Shown here: positions 1-9,412 of the stretch, piece after piece | How the letters are laid out: every line of letters begins with the position of its first letter | Numbering within the stretch: position 1 is the stretch's first letter | NCBI RefSeq assembly: GCF_022179125.1 | Contig: NZ_BPQG01000007.1 | Coordinates: forward strand, 1-64,000 | Length of the DNA: 64,000 bases | Reading direction: 5' to 3' | DNA from: Methylobacterium cerastii | GTDB lineage: Bacteria; Pseudomonadota; Alphaproteobacteria; Rhizobiales; Beijerinckiaceae | The notes under the pieces: generated by a model | The model's database searches: none | Seen by the model: the letters and a program-made list of their open reading frames with translations, nothing else | What the model was told of the DNA's origin: nothing | Translations under genes and position numbers: made by a program

Positions 1-45
1 AGACTGGAAGGCGGCCCCGAGTGGATCGTCGCGCATCTCTCCTGA
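1..45 (+). CDS. 3' end of an unidentified gene
   Basis: The first 45 bases read in frame 1 as 14 codons (RLEGGPEWIVAHLS) followed by TGA. This would be the tail of a gene that begins before the window and runs in the same direction as the peptidase gene 30 bases downstream. Too little is present to name a family, and a chance open frame cannot be excluded. Confidence 0.3.
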   Translation, partial: RLEGGPEWIVAHLS

Positions 46-74
46 CGGATGGACCTGATCCGACGGATCGATGA

Positions 75-2234
75 GTGGAAGCGCGCTCGCGCACGAGGCG
101 CCTCAATCTCGACATGCTGCCCTTCGACATGCTCATGTCTTGGCGGCCCTTGAAGCCGCCCTCCTCCGACAAGGCGCTCTTGGTGAACCGCGACCGTCTC
201 AAGATCGGCGAGGCCGGCGGCCCGCGGACCCCGCCGGGTCATGCCCACGGGATTCAGCCGGCCCTCGACCTGCTCGGATCGGATGCGACGCGCATCGACC
301 GCCGCGAGGTCAACCTGCGCTGGCTCTGCGCCTCGGCGCTGACCGGCCTCACCGGCGCGGCGCTGATCGGGGCGGCACTGCACGTCTCGCTTCAGGGCGA
401 GGCCTCCTTCGCCGCCATCCCGGAACGGGTGAGCGTGGCGCCCCGGCCCCAGCCGAGCGAGGGCGGCACCAACCTCGCGCGCAAGGGCGACCGCCTCGTG
501 CGCAACCTGATGATCGCCTCGGCCAAGCAAAGTTTCCGCTCGCCGGTGACGGTGCGTCTGGGGGACCGCGAGATCATCAAGGTCCGCCCCTTCGTGCGGA
601 TCACCACCGCGCTGTCTATGTCGACCGGGGTGTTCGCCGGCGACATCCCGAAATTCGATCCGATGAAGTTCGTTTCCGACGAGCCGGTCGAGCGGGCGCC
701 TGATCCCGGCTCCGCCGACGCGCCCGGCGCGGAGGTCAGCGTGGTCAAGCGCGACCTCGCCGACGCGACGGTCGAGGCCGGCTCCGCCGCGCTGTCCGAC
801 GACGACGTGACGGCGCAGGTCGAGGAGGAGCGCCGGATCTCGGCCGAGGCGGGCCGGCGCACCGCGATCCCGATCGCGCCGCAGATCCTGCTGTCGCGCA
901 CCCTGCAGGGCGCGCCGACGCCGGACTTCGCGGGATCGCCCAAGACCGCCAACGACGGCAACCCGTTCAAGTCGATCGAAGTGCTGGTCGTGCCCGAGAA
1001 CGTGACCAAGCTCGCCAAGGTCGAGTTGCGCCCCAACGAGACGCCGATCGTCGAGGAGCGCGACCTCGCATTGAAGCGCGGCGACACGCTGGAGGCCGTG
1101 GTGCGCGCCACCGGCTTCGCCTCGGAAGAGCAGATCCGCGGCATCGTCACGGCGCTCGGCGGTAGGACCAAGACCGGGGCGCTCGCGGAAGGGCAGCAGT
1201 TCCGCCTGCAGATCGCCCCCGGCGCGAAGCCCGGCGACCCGCGCCAAGTGACCCGGGTCGTGCTCTACGGCGAGGGCGGGATCGAGGGGATCGCGGCGAT
1301 CAACGATCGGGGCGCCTTCGTCTCGGTGGCCCCTCCCCCCGAGGAGGCGCCGTCGCAGAAGCCGGCGGCGAGCGCCGAGAACGCTGAGGACGACGAGGAG
1401 GATGGCGGCTCGGGTCCGCGCCTGTACCAGAGCCTCTACGAGACGGCGGCCCGGCACGAGCTGCCGCGGGCCACGGTCGAGGACATCGTGCGGGTGTTCA
1501 GCTACGACCTCGACTTCCAGCGGCGAATCTCGGCCGGCGACGGCCTCGACGTGTTCTACACCTACGACGAGGATGCCGGCGCCTCGGCCGACCGGCCCGA
1601 CCTGCTCTACGCCTCGTTGAACCTCGGCGGGGAACAGCGGAAGGTCTACCGCTTCCAGTCCCCGGACGACGGCTCGATCGACTACCTCGACGACCAGGGC
1701 CGCTCGCTCAAGAAGTTCCTGATCCGCAAGCCGATCGCCGACGGCATCATGCGCTCGGGCTTCGGCTATCGCCGCCACCCGGTGCTCGGCTACGCCAAGC
1801 TCCACACCGGCGTCGACTGGTCGAACCCGATCGGCACGCCGATCGTGGCCGCCGGCAACGGCACCGTGATCCGGGCCGAGATGACCTCGGGCTACGGTCG
1901 CCGGGTCGAGATCCAGCACATCAACGGCTACGTCACCACCTACAACCACATGTCGCGGTTCGGGCGCGGCGTCACCGAAGGCGCGCGGGTGCGCCAGGGC
2001 CAGGTGATCGGCTACGTCGGCTCCACCGGCCTCTCCACCGGCGCGCACCTGCACTACGAGGTCATCATCAACGGCCACTTCGTCGACCCGATGAAGATCC
2101 GGGTGCCGCGCGGGCGCGAGCTCGACGGCCGGATGCTCACCGAGTTCAAGCGCCAACGCGAGCAGATCGACGCGGTGATGCAGAAGTCGAAGAGCGCCAC
2201 CGCGATGGCGCAGCGCGACGCGGCGGTGCGCTGA
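75..2234 (+). CDS. M23 family peptidoglycan endopeptidase (LytM domain)
   Basis: A 719-residue envelope protein with a C-terminal zinc metallopeptidase domain that should cut peptide cross-links in peptidoglycan. The domain (about residues 555-685) has both M23 signatures: HTGVD with ligands H577 and D581, and HLHYE with H658 and H660. A hydrophobic stretch near residues 93-115 (ALTGLTGAALIGAAL) suggests an inner-membrane anchor, with the middle part a long acidic periplasmic linker ending in a region typical of MepM/NlpD-type proteins. The GTG at 75 gives the longest frame; an ATG at 114 is an alternative because no clear ribosome binding site precedes either. Both active-site motifs are complete, so it is probably an active hydrolase. 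Confidence 0.85.
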   Translation: MEARSRTRRLNLDMLPFDMLMSWRPLKPPSSDKALLVNRDRLKIGEAGGPRTPPGHAHGIQPALDLLGSDATRIDRREVNLRWLCASALTGLTGAALIGAALHVSLQGEASFAAIPERVSVAPRPQPSEGGTNLARKGDRLVRNLMIASAKQSFRSPVTVRLGDREIIKVRPFVRITTALSMSTGVFAGDIPKFDPMKFVSDEPVERAPDPGSADAPGAEVSVVKRDLADATVEAGSAALSDDDVTAQVEEERRISAEAGRRTAIPIAPQILLSRTLQGAPTPDFAGSPKTANDGNPFKSIEVLVVPENVTKLAKVELRPNETPIVEERDLALKRGDTLEAVVRATGFASEEQIRGIVTALGGRTKTGALAEGQQFRLQIAPGAKPGDPRQVTRVVLYGEGGIEGIAAINDRGAFVSVAPPPEEAPSQKPAASAENAEDDEEDGGSGPRLYQSLYETAARHELPRATVEDIVRVFSYDLDFQRRISAGDGLDVFYTYDEDAGASADRPDLLYASLNLGGEQRKVYRFQSPDDGSIDYLDDQGRSLKKFLIRKPIADGIMRSGFGYRRHPVLGYAKLHTGVDWSNPIGTPIVAAGNGTVIRAEMTSGYGRRVEIQHINGYVTTYNHMSRFGRGVTEGARVRQGQVIGYVGSTGLSTGAHLHYEVIINGHFVDPMKIRVPRGRELDGRMLTEFKRQREQIDAVMQKSKSATAMAQRDAAVR

Positions 2235-2247
2235 CGCGGTCTGCCCT

Positions 2248-3147
2248 TCAGGCGAAGCCGAGCGTCGCGCGGATCGCTTCGGCGGTGTCGCCGCGCGCAC
2301 GCAGGTCGGCGAGGCTCTCGGACGCCTTCGATTTCGCGAGCTTGCCGCCGTCCGGCCCGAGGATCAGGGCGTGGTGGTGGTAGCGTGGGGTGGGCAAGCC
2401 GAGCAGCGCCTGGAGCAGGACGTGCAGGTCGGTCGCCGCCTCGAGGTCGCGACCGCGCACCACATGGGTGACGCCCTGGTGCGCGTCGTCGACGACGACG
2501 GCGAGATGATAGCTCGTCGGCACGTCGCGGCGCGCGATCACGGCGTCGCCCCAGCGGACGGGATCGGCGACCCGAAACGTTTCATGAGACACTCCCTCCC
2601 CTCCCCGCTCGGCGGGTGATGAGAGAGCGAGATCGGCATAGCCATGGGTGCCGGATTCCGTTGCCAACGCCCGAGCCATGTCGAGCCGCCAGGCGTGCGG
2701 CGCGCCGGCGGCGCGGCGGGCGGCGGCGGCCTCCGGGGGGAGGCCGCGGCAGGTTCCGGGATAGAGCGGCGCGCCGTCCGGGTCGCGCGCGGCGCTGCCC
2801 TCGGTCGCGACGCGGACGTCGCCGCGGGTGCAGAAGCAGGGATAGGCGAGGCTCCGCGCGATCAGCCGGTCGCGGGCGTCGCGATAGGCCTGCATGTGCT
2901 GCGACTGATGGCGGACGGGCGCTTCGAAGCGGAGGCCGAGCCAGGCGAGATCGGACATGATCGCGTCCACCAGCTCGGGCCGCGATCGGGCCGGGTCGAT
3001 GTCCTCGATCCGTAGCAGAACACGGCCGCCGGTTCGGGCGGCGAGGTCGGCGTTGAGCAGCGCGGAATAGGCGTGGCCGAGATGCAGGCGCCCGTTCGGG
3101 CTCGGCGCGAAGCGGAAGGTGGGCCGAGGCGCGCCGGCAGACGTCAA
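2248..3147 (-). CDS. gluQ: glutamyl-Q tRNA(Asp) synthetase
   Basis: GluQ activates glutamate and attaches it to queuosine in the anticodon of tRNA(Asp). It is a shortened glutamyl-tRNA synthetase without the anticodon-binding domain. Seen here: the FAPSPNGRLHLGHA motif (HIGH box), the zinc site CFC...YPGTC, and a KMSKS-like KLAKSK near the C-terminus. The length of 299 residues fits the family. The start is taken as TTG at 3147, just before the conserved N-terminus. Its first two bases overlap the TGA of the upstream small gene, which suggests coupled translation. A 15-20 residue segment near residues 170-190 (LSSPAERGGEGVSHETF) looks foreign to the family and resembles a repeat insertion. 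It converges on the M23 gene with a 13-base gap. Confidence 0.85.
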   Translation of the reverse strand: MTSAGAPRPTFRFAPSPNGRLHLGHAYSALLNADLAARTGGRVLLRIEDIDPARSRPELVDAIMSDLAWLGLRFEAPVRHQSQHMQAYRDARDRLIARSLAYPCFCTRGDVRVATEGSAARDPDGAPLYPGTCRGLPPEAAAARRAAGAPHAWRLDMARALATESGTHGYADLALSSPAERGGEGVSHETFRVADPVRWGDAVIARRDVPTSYHLAVVVDDAHQGVTHVVRGRDLEAATDLHVLLQALLGLPTPRYHHHALILGPDGGKLAKSKASESLADLRARGDTAEAIRATLGFA

Positions 3148-3431
3148 CCGCCGACGCGCTGCAGGCAGCGCAGCGGGCCGGGCGTGCAGGCGATGCCCGG
3201 CAGCGAGCAGGCCGGACCCTCGGCCTGCCGCCGGCAGACGCTGCAGCCGTCGCCCCATTCGGCGCAGGTCGCGTCCGCGGCCGGCGAGACCGGGCCGTGG
3301 GGGGCGCGGTTCGGCAGGAGCACGCCGAGCAGTACCGTCGCCGCCACGAGGGCGGCGATGCCCCAGGCGGCGAGGCAGCCGGGGTCGCGGGACTTCGGGT
3401 GCGGGTCGGCGGTCGTGGCGGAAGCGGACAT
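3144..3431 (-). CDS. small cysteine-rich membrane-anchored protein, unknown function
   Basis: A 95-residue protein starting MSASATTADP, with one predicted membrane helix around residues 23-43 (AAWGIAALVAATVLLGVLLP) and a C-terminal half holding six cysteines (CAEWGDGCSVC, then C-x(7)-C and C-x(7)-C spacing). The cysteine pattern suggests a disulfide-bonded periplasmic domain. It ends by overlapping the TTG start of gluQ, so both should be translated from one message. I do not recognise the family. The open frame, plausible topology and coupling support it as a real gene. Confidence 0.6.
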   Translation of the reverse strand: MSASATTADPHPKSRDPGCLAAWGIAALVAATVLLGVLLPNRAPHGPVSPAADATCAEWGDGCSVCRRQAEGPACSLPGIACTPGPLRCLQRVGG

Positions 3432-3463
3432 GGTGCCGGTGTTCGCTTGGGGGGACGCGTCCG

Positions 3464-5488
3464 TCAAGCCGCCCGCGCCACGCGGCGTTCCAGCAGGCCG
3501 GGCAGCAGCTTGAGGTCGAGGGGCTTGGCGAGGAACCCGTCGAAGCCGGCGCGGCGGGCGGCCTTCTCGTCCTCGCGGCCCGCGTTGGCGGTGAGCGCCA
3601 CGAGCTGGAGGCGGCCGGACCGCGCGCGGGCTTCGGCCGCGCGGATGCGGCGGGCGGTCTCGTGGCCGTCGCAGTTCGGCATACGGATATCGATCAGGGC
3701 AAGGTCGAACACGCCGCCGTCCGCGATCCGCGCCAGGGCCTCGAGCCCGTCGGCCGCGTGCACCACCTCGGCGCCGAGGCGTTCCAGGGCCTTGGTCGCC
3801 AGGAGCGCGTTGATCGGGTTGTCCTCGGCCAGCAGCACGCGCAGGCCCGCGCCCACGCGCGCGGGGGCGGCGCTGGCCGCCTCGGGCGCGACGTCGGCCG
3901 GGGGCGCGGGGGCGAGCAGGCGGTCGAACAGCGAGCGGGCGCGAACGGGCTTGATCAGGTAGGTGTCGAAGCCGGCCGCACCCGGCGCGCCGAATTCGCG
4001 CCGGTCGAACGGCGAGAGCAGGACGAGGCTGCAGCGCACCCCGCAGGCCCGGGCCTGGTCGGCCAGCCGCCGAACCGCGTCGTCGCCGAGCGCCCGGTCG
4101 GCGATCACCGCGTCGAAGCCGACGCCGGCCAGCGCGTCGAGCCCGTCCTTGAGGTTGGGCATCACCACGGCCGCCGCGCCGGAGCGGGCGAGGTTGCGCG
4201 CCAGGAACGGCGCCTGGAACGGCGAGTCGGCGACGATCAGCACCTTGCGCGCCGCCAGCACCGGACGCGGCACGGGGGCGGGCTGGTCGTCGGCTTCCGG
4301 CAGCGGCAGCACCACGCGGAAGGTCGAGCCGCGGCCGAGCTTCGATTCCACCTCGATCCGGCCGCCCATCCGCAGGACGAGGCGGCGGGTGATGGCCAGC
4401 CCGAGGCCGGTGCCCTCGTGGCTGCGGCTGGCGCTGCCGTCGCCCTGCTCGAACTCCTCGAACAGCGAGCCGATGCGGTCCTCGGCGATGCCCGGCCCGG
4501 TGTCGGCGACCGTGAGCAGGATCGCGCCGTCGGCTCGCGCCACGCCGACGCCGACGCCACCGGATTGGGTGAACTTCACCGCGTTGCCGACGAGGTTGAC
4601 CAGGATCTGCCGCACCCGGTCGCCGTCGCCGACCACCAGGGCCGGCACGTCCTCGGCCACGTCGAGGGCGATCTCGATGCCCTTGTCCTGCGCGCGCGGC
4701 GCCAGCAGCTCGACCACGGCCTCGGCGGTGGTCTCGACGTCGAACGGTTCGGCTGCGAGGTCGATGCGGCCCGCCTCGATGCGCGAGAAGTCGAGGATGC
4801 CGTCGATCAGCGAAAGCAGCGCCTGCCCGCTGGTGCGGACCGCCTGGACGTAGGTGCGCTGCTCGGCGTCGAGGCCCGTGTCGAGGACGAGCTCGGCCAT
4901 GCCGAGGATGCCGTTGAGCGGCGTGCGGAACTCGTGGCTGACGGTGGCGAGGAAGCGCGACTTGGCGACGCTCGCGGATTCGGCGCGCGAGAGCGCCACA
5001 TCGAGGGCACGCGCCGACTCGACCCGTCCGGTCACGTCGCGGCCGGCGCGCAGCCATTGGATCGGCTCGCTCCCGCGGGCGATCGGCACCTCGACGAAGG
5101 CGAACCAGCGCGGCACGCCGTCGGGTGGCATCACCCGCACCTCGCTCCGGCGCACCCCGTCCGGGCCTGTCTCGGCGCCGGCGGCCTCGAGCACCTGGAG
5201 GTCGAGGGTCGCGCCGATCATCGCGAGCGGCGTCCGGTCGAAGAGCGCGGCGTAGCCTTCGTTGGCGAAGGTGATGCGCCCGGCCGCGTCGCGCTGGACG
5301 ATCACGTCGGTGGTCGCCTCGACCAGGGCGCGGTAGCGGTCCTCGCTCTCCGAGACCTGCCAGATCCGGTCGTGAAGATGCTCGGTGTCGTCCTGGGCGC
5401 CCGCCCGCCCACGGCGCGCCCAGGCGAAGGCGACGCTTCCCACGGTGACGAGGAGCGCGAGCGCGACGACGAGGTCCCTGGGGTCCAT
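3464..5488 (-). CDS. hybrid sensor histidine kinase with two receiver domains
   Basis: A 674-residue signalling protein. Order of domains: one N-terminal membrane helix (residues 5-24), a PAS domain (about 52-160), HisKA with the phospho-acceptor H185 in SHEFRTPLNG, HATPase_c with DTGPGIAEDR and GTGLGL, a receiver-like domain (about 410-520) and a canonical receiver (about 550-665). The last receiver has the phospho-acceptor D600 in ALIDIRMP and a conserved lysine in FLAKP. The first receiver keeps an aspartate (D464, IADRALG) and IKP but lacks the usual N-terminal acidic pair, so it may be degenerate. The periplasmic loop is negligible, so the PAS domain probably senses a cytoplasmic or membrane signal. 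No response regulator gene is adjacent. Confidence 0.9.
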   Translation of the reverse strand: MDPRDLVVALALLVTVGSVAFAWARRGRAGAQDDTEHLHDRIWQVSESEDRYRALVEATTDVIVQRDAAGRITFANEGYAALFDRTPLAMIGATLDLQVLEAAGAETGPDGVRRSEVRVMPPDGVPRWFAFVEVPIARGSEPIQWLRAGRDVTGRVESARALDVALSRAESASVAKSRFLATVSHEFRTPLNGILGMAELVLDTGLDAEQRTYVQAVRTSGQALLSLIDGILDFSRIEAGRIDLAAEPFDVETTAEAVVELLAPRAQDKGIEIALDVAEDVPALVVGDGDRVRQILVNLVGNAVKFTQSGGVGVGVARADGAILLTVADTGPGIAEDRIGSLFEEFEQGDGSASRSHEGTGLGLAITRRLVLRMGGRIEVESKLGRGSTFRVVLPLPEADDQPAPVPRPVLAARKVLIVADSPFQAPFLARNLARSGAAAVVMPNLKDGLDALAGVGFDAVIADRALGDDAVRRLADQARACGVRCSLVLLSPFDRREFGAPGAAGFDTYLIKPVRARSLFDRLLAPAPPADVAPEAASAAPARVGAGLRVLLAEDNPINALLATKALERLGAEVVHAADGLEALARIADGGVFDLALIDIRMPNCDGHETARRIRAAEARARSGRLQLVALTANAGREDEKAARRAGFDGFLAKPLDLKLLPGLLERRVARAA

Positions 5489-5661
5489 GCGGATCTCCCC
5501 CGGCGTGACGCACCCGGGCAGGGTGGACCATCGCAGGCGAGGCTGAACGATCGGTTGGGAAAGGCGCTTAATCGGAGGTTGCGACGCGCACGCCTCCCGA
5601 TGTCGCGGCGCGTCGCCGTTCGAGCGTTCCCTCGCCGCAAGCGGTCACCCGCCGCGGGTCA

Positions 5662-6510
5662 TCAACTCTGCGGAAAATCCGCACCCAGGCTGGTCTCGCG
5701 CCAGGCTTCGATCTCGGCGAGCCGCGCCTTCAGCTTCGCGGTGACCGCGTCGTAGCCCCAGGCGCCGAGGACGAGGTGGCGCGGGGGATTGTCGATCTCC
5801 GCGACGCGGATCATCGCCTCCGCCGCGCGGACCGGGTCGCCGGCCTGGGTGCCGCTCTTCTCCGAGGTGGCGGTCAGCCGCGCGCCTGCGGTCTCGGCGT
5901 AGTCGGGGATCGTGCTCGGGGTCTGCTTCAGCGAGCGTCCGGCCCAGTCGGTGCGGAACGGACCGGGTTCGATGCAGGTGACCTTGATGCCGAGGGGCGC
6001 GGTCTCGGCGGCGAGCGCGTCCGACCAGCCTTCGACCGCATGCTTGCTCGCGGAGTAGTAGCCCGAGGCGGGAAAGCCGATGAAGCCCGCCACCGAGGTG
6101 ACGTTGAGGATGCGGCCGCCGCGTTGCGCCCGCATGCCGGGCAGCACCGCGCGGGTCAGCGCGAACAGGCCGAACACGTTGGCATCGAACTGCGCGCGAA
6201 TCTCGGCCTCGACGCCCTCCTCGACCGAAGCCTGGTAGCCGTAGCCGGCATTGTTCACGAGCACGTCGACGCGGCCGAACGCGGCGTGGGCCGCCGCGAC
6301 CGCAGCTTCGACCTGGGCTTGGTCGGTCACGTTGAGGGCGAGCGCCAGGGCGCGGTCGCCGACGGCCTCGGCGAGGTCCGCGACGCGGCCGACGTCGCGG
6401 GCCGTCACCACCGCGCGCCAGCCGCGGGCGAGCACGGCGCGGGCGAGGTCGCGGCCGAAGCCGGTGGAGCAGCCGGTGATGAACCAGACGGGGGTGGTCG
6501 CGGAGGCCAT
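5662..6510 (-). CDS. short-chain dehydrogenase/reductase
   Basis: A 282-residue NAD(P)-dependent oxidoreductase of the classical SDR family. The Rossmann motif TGCSTGFG lies near residues 10-17, NNAGYG follows about residue 90, and the catalytic pair is Y152 and K156 in YSASK. The size and the ITGCSTGFG form resemble the retinol/steroid dehydrogenase-like bacterial SDRs, but the substrate cannot be read from sequence. It stands alone, with 150-180 base gaps on both sides. Confidence 0.85.
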   Translation of the reverse strand: MASATTPVWFITGCSTGFGRDLARAVLARGWRAVVTARDVGRVADLAEAVGDRALALALNVTDQAQVEAAVAAAHAAFGRVDVLVNNAGYGYQASVEEGVEAEIRAQFDANVFGLFALTRAVLPGMRAQRGGRILNVTSVAGFIGFPASGYYSASKHAVEGWSDALAAETAPLGIKVTCIEPGPFRTDWAGRSLKQTPSTIPDYAETAGARLTATSEKSGTQAGDPVRAAEAMIRVAEIDNPPRHLVLGAWGYDAVTAKLKARLAEIEAWRETSLGADFPQS

Positions 6511-6689
6511 GCGGATCGTCCCGTGCGCCCCGGCGGCCGGGGCGATGCGTGAGGGAAACGCGCATCCGGCCCAGGGCCGGGACGCGCGGCGTCCTCACGC
6601 AGATAGGACGCAGCGACGCCCCGGCGACGGGCTGGGCCGTCGCCGGGGCGGGGATCGTGCTGGGCTGCGCTGCGGCAGGCCCGTCGAGA

Positions 6690-7235
6690 TCACTGGACGG
6701 CGTAGCGGGCGTGGCCCTCGATGGTGCCGGCATGGTGCTGCACCGGCACCTGGGCCTGGCCGACGAAGTAGGCCTCGACCATCTCACGCACGACCTCGGC
6801 GAGGTCGTCGGCGCGGGCGAGGTCGAGCTGCAGGTCGCTGCCGACCGAGCGGCCGAGGCTCGCCGCGCAATGGGTCTTGGCCACGAGCTTCTCGGCGTAG
6901 GCCTGGCCGATGCCGGAGACCGAGATCAGGTTGCGGCCGCCGAGCTCCGGGCCGTACTTGATGACGATGCGCTGCTCGGGCTGCGAGGTGCCGCTGAGGA
7001 CCGCACGCAGGGTGACGAAGTCCTCCTTGTCGATCGCGCAGTCGAGGCCGGCGATGCGGCCGTGGACGTTGTCGCGCTCGTCCAGCACCTCGGACATCAG
7101 GGTCAGGACGCCGAGCACCGGCTGCAGCGCGCGCACGCCCTCGGCGAGCAGCCGGCTGCGGAAGCCGTTCTCGCGCGCCTCGGAGGCTTCGAGGCTGGCG
7201 TGGAAGCGATTCTTGATCTCTGACGGGTTGGTCAT
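6690..7235 (-). CDS. conserved-looking hypothetical protein
   Basis: A 181-residue soluble protein starting MTNPSEIKNRFHASLE. No signal peptide or membrane segment is visible and I do not recognise a family. The N-terminal 60 residues are helical in character, and the middle contains an EQRIVIKYGPELGGR segment. The start at 7235 is the ATG that precedes the well-formed N-terminus; the frame also stays open upstream into low-quality arginine-rich sequence. It is transcribed divergently from trpA across a 307-base intergenic region. Confidence 0.6.
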   Translation of the reverse strand: MTNPSEIKNRFHASLEASEARENGFRSRLLAEGVRALQPVLGVLTLMSEVLDERDNVHGRIAGLDCAIDKEDFVTLRAVLSGTSQPEQRIVIKYGPELGGRNLISVSGIGQAYAEKLVAKTHCAASLGRSVGSDLQLDLARADDLAEVVREMVEAYFVGQAQVPVQHHAGTIEGHARYAVQ

Positions 7236-7392
7236 GGCGTGTCCTCGGATTCGACTGTCGATCTTTGGCGACCGTGATTCGAGACCTAGGGGTTTTCTTG
7301 ATCTGCCACAATAGTATGCAAAGTATTCCCGCCTGCCTGCACAATGGGCAGCTGGCGCGTCGATGATCATGCCTCTTTCCGGTGCAGACGGG

Positions 7393-7424
7393 CGACCCGT
7401 CCTCGCGCGCACGAGGACGGGTCG
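7393..7424 (+). promoter_or_regulatory. perfect 13-bp hairpin between the unknown gene and trpA
   Basis: CGACCCGTCCTCG (7393-7405) pairs exactly with CGAGGACGGGTCG (7412-7424) around a 6-base loop. It lies about 120 bases before the trpA start in a 307-base intergenic region that also has an AT-rich patch near 7280-7330, likely promoter sequence for one or both divergent genes. No run of T follows on the plus strand, so it is not a standard intrinsic terminator. A leader element for trpA is possible. The rest of the region shows no gene. Confidence 0.4.
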
Positions 7425-7542
7425 CGAAACCGCTTCCGCTTCACGGGCCGGCGCCGATGGTGTAGGCGCGGCATCGATCCTTCGCCGCGCTCCCCTTCGC
7501 GACGCGCGGCACACGTCTCGATACCAGGAACGGACAGGCACC

Positions 7543-8379
7543 ATGGCCGCCCGCATCGACGCCACCTTCGCCCGCTGCCGCGCGGAAGGCCGCGCCGCCC
7601 TCGTGACCTACGTGATGGCGGGCGACCCCGACCCCGAGACCTCGCTGAAGGTGCTGCAGGCGTTGCCGGCGTCGGGCGCCGACATCGTCGAGTTCGGCCT
7701 GCCCTTCACCGACCCGATGGCCGACGGCCCGGCGATCCAGGCGGCGGGCCTGCGGGCGCTGAAGGCCGGCCAGGGCGTCGCGAAGACGCTCGACCTCGTG
7801 CGCCGGTTCCGTGCGGGCAACGCCGACACGCCGGTGATCCTGATGGGCTACTTCAACCCGATCCACACCTACGGCGTGGAACGCTTCCTCGACGACGCGT
7901 CGGCGGCCGGCATCGACGGGCTGATCGTGGTCGACCTGCCGCCCGAGGAGGACGACGAGCTCTGCCTCCCGGCGCTGGCCAAGGGCCTCGCCTTCATCCG
8001 GCTGGCGACGCCGACCACCGACGAGCGGCGCCTGCCGGCCGTCCTCGCGAACACCGCCGGCTTCGTCTACTACGTCTCGATCAACGGCATCACCGGCACG
8101 GCTACGCCGGATTTCGGTGCCGTCGGCACCGCGGTCGGTCGCATCCGCCGCCACACGGCGCTGCCCGTGGTCGTCGGATTCGGCGTGAAGACCGGCGCCC
8201 ACGCCGCGGCGATCGCCAAGGGCGCGGACGGCGTCGTCGTCGGCTCGGCGCTGGTCGACGCGCTGCACCGGACGCTGGACGGCGCGGGCGCGGCCACCGG
8301 CGGCAGCGTCGAGGCGGTCTCGGCGCTGGTGCGCGAGCTCGCGGCCGGGGTGCGCTCGGCCTCCGCCCGCGCCGCCTGA
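7543..8379 (+). CDS. trpA: tryptophan synthase alpha subunit
   Basis: TrpA cleaves indole-3-glycerol phosphate to indole and glyceraldehyde 3-phosphate, working in a complex with TrpB. The 278-residue protein has the catalytic regions [25 protein letters not shown] (glutamate and aspartate of the active site) and the phosphate-binding [10 protein letters not shown] at 7543 follows a purine-rich AGGAACGGACAGG stretch. It heads a run trpA-accD-folC seen in many alphaproteobacteria; trpB is not adjacent, since the gene before is divergent. Confidence 0.95.
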   Translation: MAARIDATFARCRAEGRAALVTYVMAGDPDPETSLKVLQALPASGADIVEFGLPFTDPMADGPAIQAAGLRALKAGQGVAKTLDLVRRFRAGNADTPVILMGYFNPIHTYGVERFLDDASAAGIDGLIVVDLPPEEDDELCLPALAKGLAFIRLATPTTDERRLPAVLANTAGFVYYVSINGITGTATPDFGAVGTAVGRIRRHTALPVVVGFGVKTGAHAAAIAKGADGVVVGSALVDALHRTLDGAGAATGGSVEAVSALVRELAAGVRSASARAA

Positions 8380-8483
8380 CGCGGGCGGCGCTGGTCAAAC
8401 GGGGCGACGGCCCCGATATGCAGGGCTCACGCTGAGCAAGGCCGATCGACGATCTCGGTCTGATCGAACCGGACGGGCGCTAC

Positions 8484-9398
8484 ATGATGGTCGAACCGAT
8501 GAACTGGATCTCGGAGGTCGTGCGCCCCAAGATCAAGACCCTGTTCAAGCGCGAGACGCCCGAGAACCTCTGGGTGAAATGCCCGGATACCGGGCAGATG
8601 GTGTTCCACAAGGAGGTGGAAGGGAACCACTGGGTCATCCCCGGCTCCGAGCACCACCTGAAGATGAGCGCCAGCGCGCGCCTGAAGATGATGTTCGACG
8701 AGGGCACCTGGATCGACGTGCCGCTGCCCGAGGTCGCCGTCGACCCGCTCAAGTTCCGCGACGAGAAGCGCTACGCCGACCGCCTCAAGGAGGCGCGCAC
8801 CAAGACCGGCATGCAGGACGCGTTCAAGGTCGGGTTCGGCCGGGTCGGCGGGCAGCCGATGACGCTGGCCTGCCAGGATTTCGCGTTCATGGGCGGGTCG
8901 CTCGGGATGGCGGCCGGCGAGGCCTTCATCCGCGGCGCCGAGACGGCCCTTGAGAAGCGCACGCCCTACGTGATGTTCGCGGCCTCCGGCGGCGCGCGGA
9001 TGCAGGAGGGCATCCTCTCGCTGATGCAGATGCCGCGGACCACCGTGGCGATCCGGCGCCTGCGCGCGGCCCGCCTCCCCTACGTCGTCGTGCTCACCAA
9101 CCCGACGACCGGCGGCGTCACCGCCTCCTACGCGATGCTCGGCGACGTGCACCTGGCCGAGCCCGGCGCGCTGATCTGCTTCGCCGGCCCGCGGGTGATC
9201 GAGCAGACGATCCGGGAGAAGCTGCCGGACGGCTTCCAGCGCGCCGAGTACCTGCTGGAGCACGGCATGCTCGACCAGGTCGTCCACCGCCACGCGCTGA
9301 AGGACACCATCGTGCGGATCTGCGGCCTCCTGATGAACGTCGGGCCGGCCTCGGTGCCGGCGTCCGCGCCGTCCGCGCCGATTCTCGAACCCGCCTGA
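8484..9398 (+). CDS. accD: acetyl-CoA carboxylase carboxyltransferase beta subunit
   Basis: AccD forms the carboxyltransferase with AccA and makes malonyl-CoA for fatty acid synthesis. The 304-residue frame has [13 protein letters not shown] at the N-terminus and the crotonase-fold motifs [25 protein letters not shown] and [16 protein letters not shown]. Of the four zinc-ribbon cysteines of the E. coli protein only one remains (WVKCPDTGQ); the second pair is replaced by VIPGS. This matches my memory of rhizobial AccD proteins, so it is probably a lineage trait. Start codons at 8484, 8487 and 8499 are all in frame; 8499 gives the classic MNWI start. It lies 104 bases after trpA and 14 before folC. 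Confidence 0.95.
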   Translation: MMVEPMNWISEVVRPKIKTLFKRETPENLWVKCPDTGQMVFHKEVEGNHWVIPGSEHHLKMSASARLKMMFDEGTWIDVPLPEVAVDPLKFRDEKRYADRLKEARTKTGMQDAFKVGFGRVGGQPMTLACQDFAFMGGSLGMAAGEAFIRGAETALEKRTPYVMFAASGGARMQEGILSLMQMPRTTVAIRRLRAARLPYVVVLTNPTTGGVTASYAMLGDVHLAEPGALICFAGPRVIEQTIREKLPDGFQRAEYLLEHGMLDQVVHRHALKDTIVRICGLLMNVGPASVPASAPSAPILEPA

Positions 9399-9412
9399 CG
9401 CGGCGCGCGCCC

